Below, one piece after another: positions 41,874-51,057 of a DNA stretch of 64,000 nt (positions within the stretch are counted from its first letter, which is position 1; each line of letters opens with the position of its first letter). The position numbers and the translations under genes are program-made. The stretch is from an uncultured Acetatifactor sp. (GTDB lineage: Bacteria; Bacillota; Clostridia; Lachnospirales; Lachnospiraceae): the NCBI GenBank assembly GCA_934433135.1, contig CAKRZO010000009.1, positions 1-64,000 of the forward strand, given 5' to 3'. Under the pieces are notes generated by a model that saw only the letters and a program-made list of their open reading frames with translations, was not told where the DNA came from and made no database searches.

Positions 41874-42347
41874 ATGACGAAAAAGAGAAGTGTCTTGCTG
41901 ATTTGTATTGCCGTTCCGGTTCTGACAGGGATATTGTCTGCGTGGTTGACAAGAGGAGGTATGGCGGAGTATGCCGCTTTGAAAAAGCCTCCTTTTTCGC
42001 CGCCCGGATGGATATTTCCGGTTGTCTGGACGATTCTGTATATCCTTATGGGAATCGCTTCTTTTCTGGTCTTAAGCAAAGGAAAGGAGAATCCGAAAGT
42101 CAGGGAAGGGCTCTTTTTTTATTTGCTGCAACTGTGCGCAAATTTTCTTTGGTCTTTCTTTTTCTTCTCTCGGAAATGGTATCTCTTTTCGTTCTTCTGG
42201 ATTATTCTTTTATGGATCCTGATAGGGAAAACGATTCTGGAATTCCGGAAAGTATCTGCAAGAGCAGCTTTTCTCATGCTTCCTTATCTTTTGTGGGTAA
42301 CATTTGCCGGAATTTTAAATCTGGCGATTGCACAGATGGCGTTTTAG
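41874..42347 (+). CDS. TspO/MBR family membrane protein
   Basis: 157 residues, five membrane helices. Family signatures are KKPPFSPPGWIFPVVWTILY, LYILMGIASFLV, QLCANFLWSFFFF and a final WVTFAGILNLAIAQMN-like end (here AQMAF). TspO proteins bind porphyrins and related tetrapyrroles in the membrane; the role in anaerobic Clostridia is unclear. GATAGGATAG precedes the ATG. The Ca2+-ATPase gene starts 28 bp downstream and may be co-transcribed. Confidence 0.93.
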   Translation: MTKKRSVLLICIAVPVLTGILSAWLTRGGMAEYAALKKPPFSPPGWIFPVVWTILYILMGIASFLVLSKGKENPKVREGLFFYLLQLCANFLWSFFFFSRKWYLFSFFWIILLWILIGKTILEFRKVSARAAFLMLPYLLWVTFAGILNLAIAQMAF

Positions 42348-42374
42348 GGGCGAAGGTGCGGAAGGAGAGCGGAT

Positions 42375-45038
42375 TTGTTTACATATAAAACGATCGAAGA
42401 GACCCAAAAAGAATTGGAAAGCGATAAAAAGAGAGGATTAAGCAGAATACAGGCGGCTGCAAGACTGCAGCGGAACGGGCCGAACGAGATGCCGGTGCCT
42501 AAGCAGCCGTCGCTTTTTTTTCGCTTTCTGGAGCAGTTAAAGGATCCCTTGATTTATGTTCTGCTGGCAGCGGCGGTTATTTCCTGTTTTTTGGACGAAT
42601 GGAACGATGCGTTGATCATCGGAGTTGTGGTATTTTTAAATGCGGCAGTAGGGCTGATCCAGGAAGGAAAGGCCAAAAGAGCGTTGGAATCGCTGAGAGC
42701 CTTGACAACGCCTAAGGCGATGGTAATCCGGGAGGGACAGAGACAGGAAATTGCGGCATCGCAGCTGGTTGTGGGAGACCTGGTATGCTTAGAGACCGGC
42801 TGCAGGGTTCCGGCGGATTTACGTCTGGTGGAGAGTACACAGTTAAGGGCGGAGGAATCCGCATTGACAGGAGAATCCGTGCCGGTGGAAAAAAGAGCGG
42901 ATTATCTGCCAATGGGAAAAGGAGCGGATTTCCTGCCGGGAAAAGATGTTACTCCGTTGGGAGAACGCAAAAATATGGTTTATATGTCTACCGTGATTAC
43001 CGCCGGAAGGGGCTTAGGTCTGGTTACAGCGGTGGGGATGGATACGGAAATCGGGAAAATCGCAGCCTTTATTTCCGGTGAAAAGGAAGAAGCGACACCT
43101 TTGCAAAAGCGCCTGGGAGATCTGGGAACCATGTTAAGCCTTTTATCTCTGGCACTTTGTTTTGCCTTATTTTTCCTTGCGGTTTTGCAAAAAAGGGATG
43201 TCATGGAAATGCTTTTGACCGCCATTTCTCTGGCAGTAGCTGCCGTGCCGGAGGGACTTCCCGCTGTAGTGACCATCTGCCTTGCCTTAAGCGTGACCAG
43301 AATGGCGAAGGTAAATACGGTTATCCGGAAACTGCCCAGTGTGGAAACCCTGGGAGCGGTAAGTGTAGTCTGTACGGATAAAACCGGGACCCTTACCCGT
43401 AATAAGATGACCGTGGAAAGGTGCATACCGGCTTCGGAGAACTTCCGTGAACCGCTTTTAAGTGCTTTGGTGTTGTGCAATAACGCTGTTTACGATGCCG
43501 GGGTTGAGGAAGGGCTGGGGGATCCCACGGAGCTTGCCCTTTTGGAATATGCGGCAGGACAGGGAGTGAACCGGGAGTATATACAAAGGCAGCGTCCCCG
43601 TGTGGGAGAATTGGCATTTGATTCCGGACGAAAAAGGATGACGACGTTTCATCGCGGAGGAAACGGGCATTTGTGTGCGTATACCAAGGGTGCGCCGGAA
43701 AGCGTCCTGCAATGCTGCAGCGCTATAGCCTCCGGATCCGGAATCCTAAGATTGAACGAGCGGGAAAAAAGAAAGATTCTTGCAAAGACGGAGGCGCTTT
43801 CCAAAGAGGCGCTGCGCACTTTGGCAGTGGCTTTTTCCCAGACGGCTGACAGCCGGAAGGAGGAAAATCTGGTCTTTTTAGGTTTGATTGCCATGACGGA
43901 TCCGCCCAGACCGGAAGCGAAGGAAGCCATCGGGCTGTTTACACAGGCGGGTGTGAGTACGGTTATGATTACCGGTGATCATGTGGATACGGCCAGTGCT
44001 ATCGGAAAGCAGCTGGGAATTGTAAAGGAGGCTGCTCAATGTATGACAGGCAGCCGTATGGAGGAGCTTACGGAAGACGAATTCCGAGGGGAACTTGACA
44101 GGGTCAGGGTTTTTGCCAGAGTATCACCGATGCAGAAAGTAAGGATTGTCAAAGGATTCCAGGCAAAAGGCAAAATTGTGGCCATGACAGGGGACGGCGT
44201 AAACGATGCACCGAGCTTAAAAATCGCCGATATCGGCATCTCCATGGGAAAAACCGGAACCGATGTGGCGAGACAGGCATCGGATATGATATTGACCGAT
44301 GATAATTTTGCTACGATTGAGAAAGCAATGGAAGAAGGCAGAGGTGTCTATGAAAATATCCGCAAGACGGTTATCTTCTTAATTTCTTCAAATCTGGGAG
44401 AGATTCTGACTATGTTTTTAACCGTTCTTCTTTGCTTCCCGTCGCCGTTAAAGTCCGCTCATATCCTGTGGATTAATCTGATTACGGACTCTTTGCCGGC
44501 GCTTGCTCTGGGGATGGATACCAATGACGGAAAAAGTCTGATGCATCATCCGCCCAGGGGACCGAAAGAAAGCCTGTTTTCCCGCGGAGGGTTTGCCTGC
44601 ACCTGTTTTTACGGACTGTTAATCGGTCTGGTGGGTCTGGCAGCTTTTTTCCTGATACCGTTTGGAATTCTGAAAGCGGAAGGAATGCCGTTTCATCTTT
44701 TGACAATCCGTGATATCCTGAGCAGGGAGGGACTTCTTAGCAGAGCCCAGACCTATGCCTTTACGGTTCTGGGAATGTCCCAGCTGTACCATGCGGTGGG
44801 AATGCGTAATGTCCGCAAATCCTTTTTTTGCATGAATCATCTGGAGAATAAGGTTATGATTCTGGCCTGCCTTGTGGGATTCGCGCTTCAATTTGCGGTA
44901 ACGGAAATTCCGTTTCTGATCGGCCTTTTCGGAACAACGCATCTGAACGGAAGGGAATGGATGTATTTAAGCCTTCTGTCCGCTGCCCCGCTCTTTGCCC
45001 ATGAGCTGCTGGCTCTTTTCAGCCGGGATAAGGGATGA
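42375..45038 (+). CDS. P-type calcium-transporting ATPase (P2A)
   Basis: 887 residues from TTG 42375, which follows GAAGGAGAG with good spacing. The cation_ATPase_N region leads to the actuator TGES motif in EESALTGESVPVEKR. The phosphorylation motif is VCTDKTGTLTRNKMTVE, the nucleotide domain has KGAPESVLQCC, and the hinge is MTGDGVNDAPSLKIADIGI. Membrane segment 4 carries VAAVPEGLPAVV (P-E-G-L, calcium-type). Segments 5-6 contain NLITDSLPALALGMD (N and D ligands). It exports Ca2+ (or Mn2+) from the cytoplasm. Its 3' end overlaps the converging AraC gene by 72 bases. Confidence 0.93.
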   Translation: MFTYKTIEETQKELESDKKRGLSRIQAAARLQRNGPNEMPVPKQPSLFFRFLEQLKDPLIYVLLAAAVISCFLDEWNDALIIGVVVFLNAAVGLIQEGKAKRALESLRALTTPKAMVIREGQRQEIAASQLVVGDLVCLETGCRVPADLRLVESTQLRAEESALTGESVPVEKRADYLPMGKGADFLPGKDVTPLGERKNMVYMSTVITAGRGLGLVTAVGMDTEIGKIAAFISGEKEEATPLQKRLGDLGTMLSLLSLALCFALFFLAVLQKRDVMEMLLTAISLAVAAVPEGLPAVVTICLALSVTRMAKVNTVIRKLPSVETLGAVSVVCTDKTGTLTRNKMTVERCIPASENFREPLLSALVLCNNAVYDAGVEEGLGDPTELALLEYAAGQGVNREYIQRQRPRVGELAFDSGRKRMTTFHRGGNGHLCAYTKGAPESVLQCCSAIASGSGILRLNEREKRKILAKTEALSKEALRTLAVAFSQTADSRKEENLVFLGLIAMTDPPRPEAKEAIGLFTQAGVSTVMITGDHVDTASAIGKQLGIVKEAAQCMTGSRMEELTEDEFRGELDRVRVFARVSPMQKVRIVKGFQAKGKIVAMTGDGVNDAPSLKIADIGISMGKTGTDVARQASDMILTDDNFATIEKAMEEGRGVYENIRKTVIFLISSNLGEILTMFLTVLLCFPSPLKSAHILWINLITDSLPALALGMDTNDGKSLMHHPPRGPKESLFSRGGFACTCFYGLLIGLVGLAAFFLIPFGILKAEGMPFHLLTIRDILSREGLLSRAQTYAFTVLGMSQLYHAVGMRNVRKSFFCMNHLENKVMILACLVGFALQFAVTEIPFLIGLFGTTHLNGREWMYLSLLSAAPLFAHELLALFSRDKG

Positions 45039-45824
45039 ACGGAAGGCACCCGGAGCTATTCCGAACGTTTTTTTAAACGCCCTGGAAAAATACAAAGGAT
45101 CCGAAAAGCCGCAGGAGTAGGCTGTGTTTTTCACACTGGTACCCAGGGAGAGCATTTTCCCGGCCTGCTTGAGGCGATAGGAGGTAAGCCAGTCTTTGGG
45201 AGAAAGACAGAGCTGCTCCTTAAACAGGCGGTAAAGAGAGGTACGGTTGATATGAACCATGCCGCACAGAGCTTCAATGGTAAAATCCGCACAGCGGTAG
45301 TTACTTTTCATCAAAAGAAGCGCAGAAGAGAGCCTTGCCGCCCGGCTGTTTTCTTCTGATGCGGTCTTGCCGGGAAAAGTATCTTTCAAAAGACCCAGAA
45401 GCGCAAGCAAAAGACCGTTGGCCTCCTGCTTATTTCGGCTAACCCAGTCAAGGGTTCGTATTTTTTCAAAATAAGGAAGGATTCGGGAGGCCTCTAAGAA
45501 AGGACAAAGTGGCTGTTCTTTCGTAAAGCAGGAATCTGCCAGATAGGCGGAGGCATTTTCTCCGATAAAATCCACCCAGGCATATTCCCAGGGATCCTCC
45601 GGATCCGGATAATAGGAAACCATGGTATAGGGAAACAAAAGAAAACACTGCCCTTTCACGGCATGCCAGGTCTTACCGTTATAACGGATATATCCGGAAC
45701 CTTTGATAATGTAATGAAGGATATAGATCGAACGCATGCCGGGGCCGTAAGAGTGCATATCGCTGCAATCCTGTCTTCCGCATTCAGCAAGCTGAATGGT
45801 ATCCTGTGTAAAAAAATCTTCCAT
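44967..45824 (-). CDS. AraC-family regulator of the adjacent alpha-galactosidase
   Basis: 285 residues from the ATG at 45824 (MEDFFTQDTIQL), after GAGGATTACC; a longer frame to 45893 lacks a binding site. An N-terminal cupin-like ligand domain (about 1-130, with GSGYIRYNGKTWHAVKGQCF) is followed by two HTH motifs (FTIEALCGMVHINRTSLYRL and VKNTAYSCGFSDPLYFSRAF). It belongs to the XylS/MsmR group that senses a sugar. Divergent from the GH27 gene, with an activator-dependent-looking promoter between. Its last 24 codons overlap the ATPase gene on the other strand. Confidence 0.9.
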   Translation of the reverse strand: MEDFFTQDTIQLAECGRQDCSDMHSYGPGMRSIYILHYIIKGSGYIRYNGKTWHAVKGQCFLLFPYTMVSYYPDPEDPWEYAWVDFIGENASAYLADSCFTKEQPLCPFLEASRILPYFEKIRTLDWVSRNKQEANGLLLALLGLLKDTFPGKTASEENSRAARLSSALLLMKSNYRCADFTIEALCGMVHINRTSLYRLFKEQLCLSPKDWLTSYRLKQAGKMLSLGTSVKNTAYSCGFSDPLYFSRAFKKTFGIAPGAFRSSLIPAEKSQQLMGKERGSGQKA

Positions 45825-45934
45825 GGTAATCCTCATTTCCGAACGGCTTTGCCGCAAACGGTGTGCGCAAACTGTAATGAAACAAAAATCCATATCTGTG
45901 CAACAATATGGTATGGAATCCTAACATAAATCCA

Positions 45935-45943
45935 TGCTATAAT
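45935..45943 (+). promoter_or_regulatory. Extended -10 promoter of the GH27 gene
   Basis: TGCTATAAT (extended -10). The -35 at the expected distance (GGAATC, 45915-45920) is poor, the pattern of a promoter needing an activator, which the divergent AraC-type gene would supply. Confidence 0.65.
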
Positions 45944-46031
45944 GAATCCATCCAAAAGAATAAACCAAATAAAAAAGGATGTCAAGGCATATCGTTTTTT
46001 TATGATACCTTGACCGGAAAGAGAGGAAAGT

Positions 46032-47162
46032 ATGGTAAAACTGACACCGCCTATGGGATGGAATTCCTGGAATACGTTTGCACAGGATATCAATGAACAG
46101 CTGATCTTTGAGACAGCGGACCGTATGGCAGACAGCGGACTGAAGGAAAAAGGGTATGAATACCTGGTAATTGACGATTGTTGGTCGTTAAAGGAAAGAG
46201 ATGCCTCCGGAAGACTTGTGGCAGATCCGGAAAAATTCCCGCACGGAATGAAGGCGGTTGCGGATTATGTACATTCCAAGGGACTGAAGTTCGGGATGTA
46301 TTCCTGTGCCGGCAACCTGACCTGTGCCGGATATCCGGGAAGCTATGAGCATGAATTTGTGGATGCGCAGACCTTTGCTTCCTGGGGAGTGGATTTCTTA
46401 AAGTATGATTATTGCTACCACAGTCCCATTATTCCGGGAAAGTATCTGTACCGCCGTATGGGACTGGCTCTGGAAAACTGCGGACGGGATATCCTGTTCA
46501 GCGCCTGTTCCTGGGGTGCGGATGAGACGCATGAATGGATCAAAGAGACCGGCGCCGGAATGTGGCGTTCCACCGGAGATATTTTCGATACCTGGGAATC
46601 CATCAAAAAACTGACCAAAGAGCAGGAGAAGCTGCATCCGTACAACGGAGTCGGCTGCTTCAACGATATGGATATGCTGGTAGTGGGAATGTACGGTGAA
46701 GGAAATGTGGGACTGCAGGGCTGCAATGATGTGCAGTATAAGACTCATTTTTCCATTTGGGCTATGATGGGTTCTCCTTTGATGATCGGCTGCGATATCC
46801 GGAATATGAATCAGGCCACGAAGGATATTCTGATGAACGAGGACGTAATCCGGATCGATCAGGACAGTGCATGCAGACAACCTGTAAAATTAAACGGTAT
46901 CTGGAGCGGAGAGGATCTGCTGTTGTATTCCAGGCAGCTGGAAAACGGAGATTTGGCCATCGGTCTGTTTAACCTGGGAGAAGGAGAAGCACTTGCCCGA
47001 TTGAATCTGGATGAAGTCGGTCTTCCGCACAGCACAGGTAAGACACTTAAGATGCGGGAACTCTGGACGAAGGAAGAATTTAAAGTGACGAACTCCACCT
47101 TAATCCGTAAAATTGCTCCCTATGATTGTGAACTGTTCCGCGCCGAAGTGGTGGATCAATAA
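46032..47162 (+). CDS. GH27 alpha-galactosidase
   Basis: 376 residues. N-terminus TPPMGWNSWNTFAQDINEQL is the GH27 opening; YEYLVIDDCWS, KGLKFGMYSCAGNLTCAG and the nucleophile segment VDFLKYDYC (Asp126) follow. The acid/base is Asp183 in WRSTGDIFDTW. The C-terminal 80 residues form the usual antiparallel beta domain. It releases terminal alpha-1,6-galactose from raffinose-type sugars or galactomannan side chains. No signal peptide: cytoplasmic. GAGAGGAAAG precedes the ATG. Regulated by the divergent AraC gene by inference; a galactomannan link to GH130/GH5 is possible but distant. Confidence 0.95.
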   Translation: MVKLTPPMGWNSWNTFAQDINEQLIFETADRMADSGLKEKGYEYLVIDDCWSLKERDASGRLVADPEKFPHGMKAVADYVHSKGLKFGMYSCAGNLTCAGYPGSYEHEFVDAQTFASWGVDFLKYDYCYHSPIIPGKYLYRRMGLALENCGRDILFSACSWGADETHEWIKETGAGMWRSTGDIFDTWESIKKLTKEQEKLHPYNGVGCFNDMDMLVVGMYGEGNVGLQGCNDVQYKTHFSIWAMMGSPLMIGCDIRNMNQATKDILMNEDVIRIDQDSACRQPVKLNGIWSGEDLLLYSRQLENGDLAIGLFNLGEGEALARLNLDEVGLPHSTGKTLKMRELWTKEEFKVTNSTLIRKIAPYDCELFRAEVVDQ

Positions 47163-47184
47163 GGCCGGGAACGGAGCATAAGAA

Positions 47185-47376
47185 ATGGCGGAGTGCAAAA
47201 AGTGCGGTAAGCAATTAAGCTTTAATGAAATCGGAGCGCATAAGAAATTGGTTAACCGGGGAAGCACCAGTTTTTTCTGCAGGGAATGTCTGGCAGAGGA
47301 GTTTAAGGTGGATCCTGCGCTGATCGACCGTAAGATCGAAGAATTCAAAAAACAGGGATGTACGCTTTTCGTATGA
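47185..47376 (+). CDS. Small zinc-ribbon protein, function unknown
   Basis: 63 residues. Two cysteine pairs (AECKKCGKQL and FFCRECLAEE) about 27 residues apart make a zinc ribbon. The tail is a charged helix, DRKIEEFKKQG. It lies 22 bp after the GH27 stop, in its transcript, and the transcript's terminator begins within its last codons. I do not recognise a named family; such miniature ribbons may bind RNA or partner proteins. Confidence 0.75.
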   Translation: MAECKKCGKQLSFNEIGAHKKLVNRGSTSFFCRECLAEEFKVDPALIDRKIEEFKKQGCTLFV

Positions 47377-47399
47377 AGGGCGTACATCCCTGTTTTTTT
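47353..47399 (+). terminator. Rho-independent terminator, left arm inside the zinc-ribbon gene
   Basis: CAGGGATGTACGC (47353-47365) and GCGTACATCCCTG (47380-47392) form a perfect 13-bp stem with a T7 tail. The left arm lies within the last codons of the preceding gene. Confidence 0.93.
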
Positions 47400-47469
47400 C
47401 TGCCTCTTATATACTTCTGTGAGGATGCTAAGCAGGATCCGGACATTTTGATGCCTGAATTCAGATGCG

Positions 47470-48687
47470 TTATAGAAAATCAGCTTTCGGAGCGCAACTC
47501 CGTTTTGCCAGAATAAAGTCAAGGAGCTGCCGGGCAACTTCCTCCTTGGACATCAGGGGAAGTTCTTTGACTGTGTCTTCGGTAATCAGGGTAACGACAT
47601 TGGTATCCGTTCCGAAACCGGCACCGCTTTGTTTTAAATTATTGGCAACGATCAGATCCAGATTTTTCTTTGCAAGCTTTGCTTTGGAATTTTCCAGCAT
47701 ATCTTTTGTTTCCATGGAAAAACCGCACAGAAACTGACCGGGTGCTTTGTGCTGACCCAGATACTGAAGGATGTCTTCCGTACGTTCCAACGGGATACTC
47801 ATTTCCCCGTCCTTTTTCTTAACCTTATCTTCATAAACCACTGCCGGACGGTAGTCTGCCACCGCAGCGGACTTAATGATGATATCCTGGGAAGCGCTTC
47901 GGGCAGTGACTTCCCGGAACATATCCGCGGCAGATTCCACCGGCACGGTGGTTACGAAAGGCACAGGCGGGATGGAACAGGGACCGGTTACCAGAGTAAC
48001 TTCTGCACCGCGCAGCATACAGTGCTTTGCAATGGCATAGCCCATTTTCCCGGTAGAATGATTGGTAATAAAACGAACCGGATCGATTTTTTCTCTGGTA
48101 GGTCCGGCGGTTACCAGCACCTTAAGGTTCTTCATATCCTTGGGGAATGCGACTTCCTTCAAAATATACTGCAGCAGGACATCTTCCGAAGGCATTTTGC
48201 CGGGGCCGATGTCGCCGCAGGCAAGATAGCCGGTGTCCGGTGTGATGACTTCCATACCGTAATGAGCAAGTTTCTTTAAATTGTCCTGCACGACCGGATT
48301 TTCGTACATGTGCGTATTCATGGCAGGTGCAATGATCTTATGACAGGAACAGGCCATGATGGTCGTAGTCAGCATATCGTCTGCAATGCCGCAGGCAAGC
48401 TTGCCGATAACATTGGCGCTGGCAGGCGCTACCAGAACCACATCCGTGCTCTTGGCAAGGGAAACATGCTCCACACTGTACTGGAAATTCCGGTCGAATG
48501 TGTCAATCAGACACTTGTTGCCGGTCAGCGTTTCGAAGGTAATGGGGTTGATGAAATTGGTCGCATTTTTGGTCATCAGCACGGTGACATTGGCATGCAG
48601 CTTTTTTAACATGCTTGCCAGGTTGGCAATTTTGTAGGCTGCAATGCTTCCCGTGACAGCCAGGACGATATTTTTATTCTGAAGCAT
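47470..48687 (-). CDS. coaBC: Bifunctional phosphopantothenoylcysteine decarboxylase / phosphopantothenate-cysteine ligase
   Basis: 405 residues. The CoaC half starts IVLAVTGSIAAYKIANLASM, with the VEHVSLAKSTDVVLVAPASAN (His active site) and PAMNTHMYENPVVQDN motifs; the CoaB half has VLVTAGPTREKIDPVRFITN and the HSTGKMGYAIA loop. It makes 4'-phosphopantetheine from phosphopantothenate in two steps of CoA synthesis. Its partner upstream on the same strand is a PanT-like pantothenate S-component, 5 bp away, forming a vitamin-to-cofactor operon. Confidence 0.95.
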   Translation of the reverse strand: MLQNKNIVLAVTGSIAAYKIANLASMLKKLHANVTVLMTKNATNFINPITFETLTGNKCLIDTFDRNFQYSVEHVSLAKSTDVVLVAPASANVIGKLACGIADDMLTTTIMACSCHKIIAPAMNTHMYENPVVQDNLKKLAHYGMEVITPDTGYLACGDIGPGKMPSEDVLLQYILKEVAFPKDMKNLKVLVTAGPTREKIDPVRFITNHSTGKMGYAIAKHCMLRGAEVTLVTGPCSIPPVPFVTTVPVESAADMFREVTARSASQDIIIKSAAVADYRPAVVYEDKVKKKDGEMSIPLERTEDILQYLGQHKAPGQFLCGFSMETKDMLENSKAKLAKKNLDLIVANNLKQSGAGFGTDTNVVTLITEDTVKELPLMSKEEVARQLLDFILAKRSCAPKADFL

Positions 48688-48692
48688 GGTTT

Positions 48693-49352
48693 CTACTCCT
48701 TATGGGAAACGTTTTTGGGTACATGGGGCATGATCCGCAGAAGTGCGATGCATACCGCGGTGCCGATGACCGCCGCAACAATGGTCTCCGGAATTCCGTT
48801 GGCGGCAATGATGCTTAAAATAGCGGAATAAACGGCACTTACCGCAATGTTTTTCGCTGCTGCAAATTCTTCCCGGAAGAACAGATAAATGAGGTTCATT
48901 ACCAGGATGGTATTGGTGATGGCGCCGGATGCACAGGCAAACGGAAGAGCGATATAGGCGCTTTTTTTACGATAGCGCAGCAATTTCTGGATGCCGACAA
49001 ATACATAGTAAGGGACAACGCCTGCCAAAGTTCTGGGCAGGATCGCGATAATGACGCTGAAAAAATTTCCGCCGATTCCGCCGATGGAATAAAAAGGGGA
49101 AAAAGCGAAAGACAGAAGACTGGGGGAAATCGTGTTGACGATCAGGCTGCTGATGCCGAACGTTGCTCCAAGCACGGCGCCTTTTTTCGGTCCAAGCACG
49201 ATGGATCCGATAATGACCGGTACGTGGATCAGGGTTGCCTTAATGACAATCAGATTGATGTACCCGATATTGGGTACAAATGCCATGATGATGATAATGG
49301 CCATAAACAGAGCGGTCATTACCAGGCTGAGTGTTTTTTTGTTGGTATTCAT
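48693..49352 (-). CDS. ECF transporter S component, probably pantothenate (PanT-like)
   Basis: 219 residues, six hydrophobic segments. The opening TLSLVMTALFMAIIIIMAFVP and VPVIIGSIVLGPKKGAVLGATFG are hallmarks of ECF S-components. Assignment to pantothenate rests on its operon with coaBC (5-bp gap). GAGGAGG precedes the ATG. It would use a shared energising module encoded elsewhere. Other vitamins cannot be excluded from sequence alone. Confidence 0.85.
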   Translation of the reverse strand: MNTNKKTLSLVMTALFMAIIIIMAFVPNIGYINLIVIKATLIHVPVIIGSIVLGPKKGAVLGATFGISSLIVNTISPSLLSFAFSPFYSIGGIGGNFFSVIIAILPRTLAGVVPYYVFVGIQKLLRYRKKSAYIALPFACASGAITNTILVMNLIYLFFREEFAAAKNIAVSAVYSAILSIIAANGIPETIVAAVIGTAVCIALLRIMPHVPKNVSHKE

Positions 49353-49374
49353 TTTTATGCCTCCTCGTTATCAT

Positions 49375-49390
49375 TCTCCCTTAAGGGAGA
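49375..49390. promoter_or_regulatory. 16-bp perfect palindrome in the panT-coaBC leader
   Basis: TCTCCCTTAAGGGAGA, about 23 bases before the ATG, between a TGCTATGTT extended -10 candidate (minus strand) and the ribosome binding site. Candidate operator. Confidence 0.5.
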
Positions 49391-49471
49391 TACAATACGT
49401 TGCATCCCTAACATAGCATAAAGCGGAGGAAAAGTAAAGAAAAAAGATACGAAAAGAAGCAGAAAAAAGAG

Positions 49472-49690
49472 CTAAAGAAGCTGATCTTCTTCCGAAGGAA
49501 CATACAGGGCAATATCATCTATTCCGCAGTTTAAAATACGGCACAGATCATTCAGTGTCGTGGTGTTAAGCGGCCTGTTTTTGCGCAGCTTGTCAATAGT
49601 CGCACTGGAAATGTGGTGCGTATTGATCAGTGTGTAGGTCGTTTCACTGGAATGCTTCAGGGTATTCCAGAAGGGGCGGTAGTCAATCAT
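49472..49690 (-). CDS. Small Cro/CI-type HTH regulator
   Basis: 72 residues, a single HTH_26/Xre domain: ISSATIDKLRKNRPLNTTTL, then NDLCRILNCGIDDIALYVP. No effector domain. It is divergent from the AAA+ gene, and two palindromes lie in the shared 206-bp control region, so it probably represses itself and that gene. GAAAGGA precedes the ATG. The same domain type is common in phage and mobile-element control circuits. Confidence 0.85.
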   Translation of the reverse strand: MIDYRPFWNTLKHSSETTYTLINTHHISSATIDKLRKNRPLNTTTLNDLCRILNCGIDDIALYVPSEEDQLL

Positions 49691-49747
49691 GATTCGAAAT
49701 CCTTTCTTTTTTCAAAAATATCGTAATATATAGTTGCAAAGTTGGCC

Positions 49748-49767
49748 ATAGTCAGTATGCTGACTAT
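49748..49767. promoter_or_regulatory. Operator-like inverted repeat 1 (HTH/AAA+ control region)
   Basis: ATAGTCAG-TATG-CTGACTAT, perfect 8-bp arms, 58 bases upstream of the small HTH gene. Confidence 0.65.
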
Positions 49768-49793
49768 AACTATTGATAGGTAAAAAGCGTTTG

Positions 49794-49814
49794 CATTGGA
49801 CAATTTGTCCAATG
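49794..49814. promoter_or_regulatory. Operator-like inverted repeat 2 (HTH/AAA+ control region)
   Basis: CATTGGACA-ATT-TGTCCAATG, perfect 9-bp arms, 20 bases upstream of a consensus TATAAT (49835-49840) for the AAA+ gene. Confidence 0.65.
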
Positions 49815-49896
49815 TATTTTTTACGGTTTTATATTATAATGAATACAGGATAAAAATATTGCGAGGCCGAAAGCCGGGTAAAAGGATGGAAAAAGT

Positions 49897-51036
49897 ATGA
49901 AAAGAGAAAATAGGATAATCATGAAAAAAGTCGGAACAGCACAGGAATGGAAAGCAGCGCAGGAGGGAGAAGGCGGAGTGTGGCTTGAAACGGGGTTTTA
50001 TGAAGCGGGAATGAATAAAAAGACGGGATTTTACCTGGAAGAGAGAGATTTTGTTCCGGTGCAGCCGGACAGAATCTACGGAAAGATTCCTCTTTTCTGC
50101 CAAAATGCTTATCAATGTTTCCGGGAAGGTGACAGGAATCTCGGAATTCTTTTCAGCGGGCCTGCGGGGAACGGAAAAACGCTTGCGGCTTCCGTTCTGG
50201 CAAAGGAATGTTTGAAAAGCGGGATCCCGGTGATAAAAGTGGAAGTCTACTATCCCGGCATCGGAGAGTTTTTAATGCAGTTTGAAAATACGGTCATGTT
50301 CTGGTTTGAGAATTATGATCAGAATTTTGTACAGATTCAGCCGGCGGCGGGAAAGGTCAGTCCGCAAGCGGAGCTTTTAAAGCTTTTTGACGGAAAAGAA
50401 CAGAAGAAAAAGCTGTTTGCAGTTACCTGCAGGGAAATCGTGGGAATGGAAGATACTTTGTTAAACCGCCCGGAAAGGGTACGCTATCATTTTTATCTGA
50501 CGAATCCTTCCGTATCATCGGCGAAGGAATACTTTAAAGTGCAGGTCGGGAATGTGCCGGTGCCGGAAGAAGAGCAGAAAAAAGCAATGCACTTTCTGGA
50601 GAAAGCACAGGTAAATTATGACTGTCTGAATGCTTTGGCACAGGAGATGAAAAAAGGAAGCACATTCGCAGAAGCAGCACAGATTCTGAATCTTGTACCC
50701 CCGAGGCAGGAACGGTTTGATTTTAAGCTCTATTTTGAAAATGGGGAGGTTCTGGAAGCCAAACGCAGGCTCTTTGATATTTTCGGAAAGGAAGAGAAAA
50801 GAATCCGGCTCATGGAGGGAGAGGAACTTTCGGAATACAGCGTTTGCTTTTTTCCGAAAGATTGTATTTATGAGGAAGAAACGGGCAGATTGACTTTTTC
50901 TCCGGACAAGATCCGATTGATCTGTGAAACGAAGAAAGGAAGAAACGGGAAGGAACGGATCCCGGCTTTGTTAGTATGCAGAAGGACTCCTCCGAAAGAG
51001 GTCCATTATGCTTGGACGGAAGAAAATGACAAGTAA
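49897..51036 (+). CDS. AAA+ ATPase of unknown role
   Basis: 379 residues. Walker A is FSGPAGNGKTLAAS (about residue 90). Walker B appears degenerate (NTVMFWFENYDQNF), with Glu-Asn-Tyr-Asp instead of Asp-Glu. An arginine-finger-like stretch is LLNRPERVRYHFYL. A helical lid covers about 215-265; the C-terminal 110 residues are an unassigned beta-rich domain (KLYFENGEVLEAKRRLF). It is followed 22 bp later by an HTH gene and preceded by a divergent HTH gene. I do not recognise the family. The layout resembles accessory or phage-derived cassettes; the role is unknown. Confidence 0.65.
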   Translation: MKRENRIIMKKVGTAQEWKAAQEGEGGVWLETGFYEAGMNKKTGFYLEERDFVPVQPDRIYGKIPLFCQNAYQCFREGDRNLGILFSGPAGNGKTLAASVLAKECLKSGIPVIKVEVYYPGIGEFLMQFENTVMFWFENYDQNFVQIQPAAGKVSPQAELLKLFDGKEQKKKLFAVTCREIVGMEDTLLNRPERVRYHFYLTNPSVSSAKEYFKVQVGNVPVPEEEQKKAMHFLEKAQVNYDCLNALAQEMKKGSTFAEAAQILNLVPPRQERFDFKLYFENGEVLEAKRRLFDIFGKEEKRIRLMEGEELSEYSVCFFPKDCIYEEETGRLTFSPDKIRLICETKKGRNGKERIPALLVCRRTPPKEVHYAWTEENDK

Positions 51037-51057
51037 AAAGGAAGGGAGAAATGACGG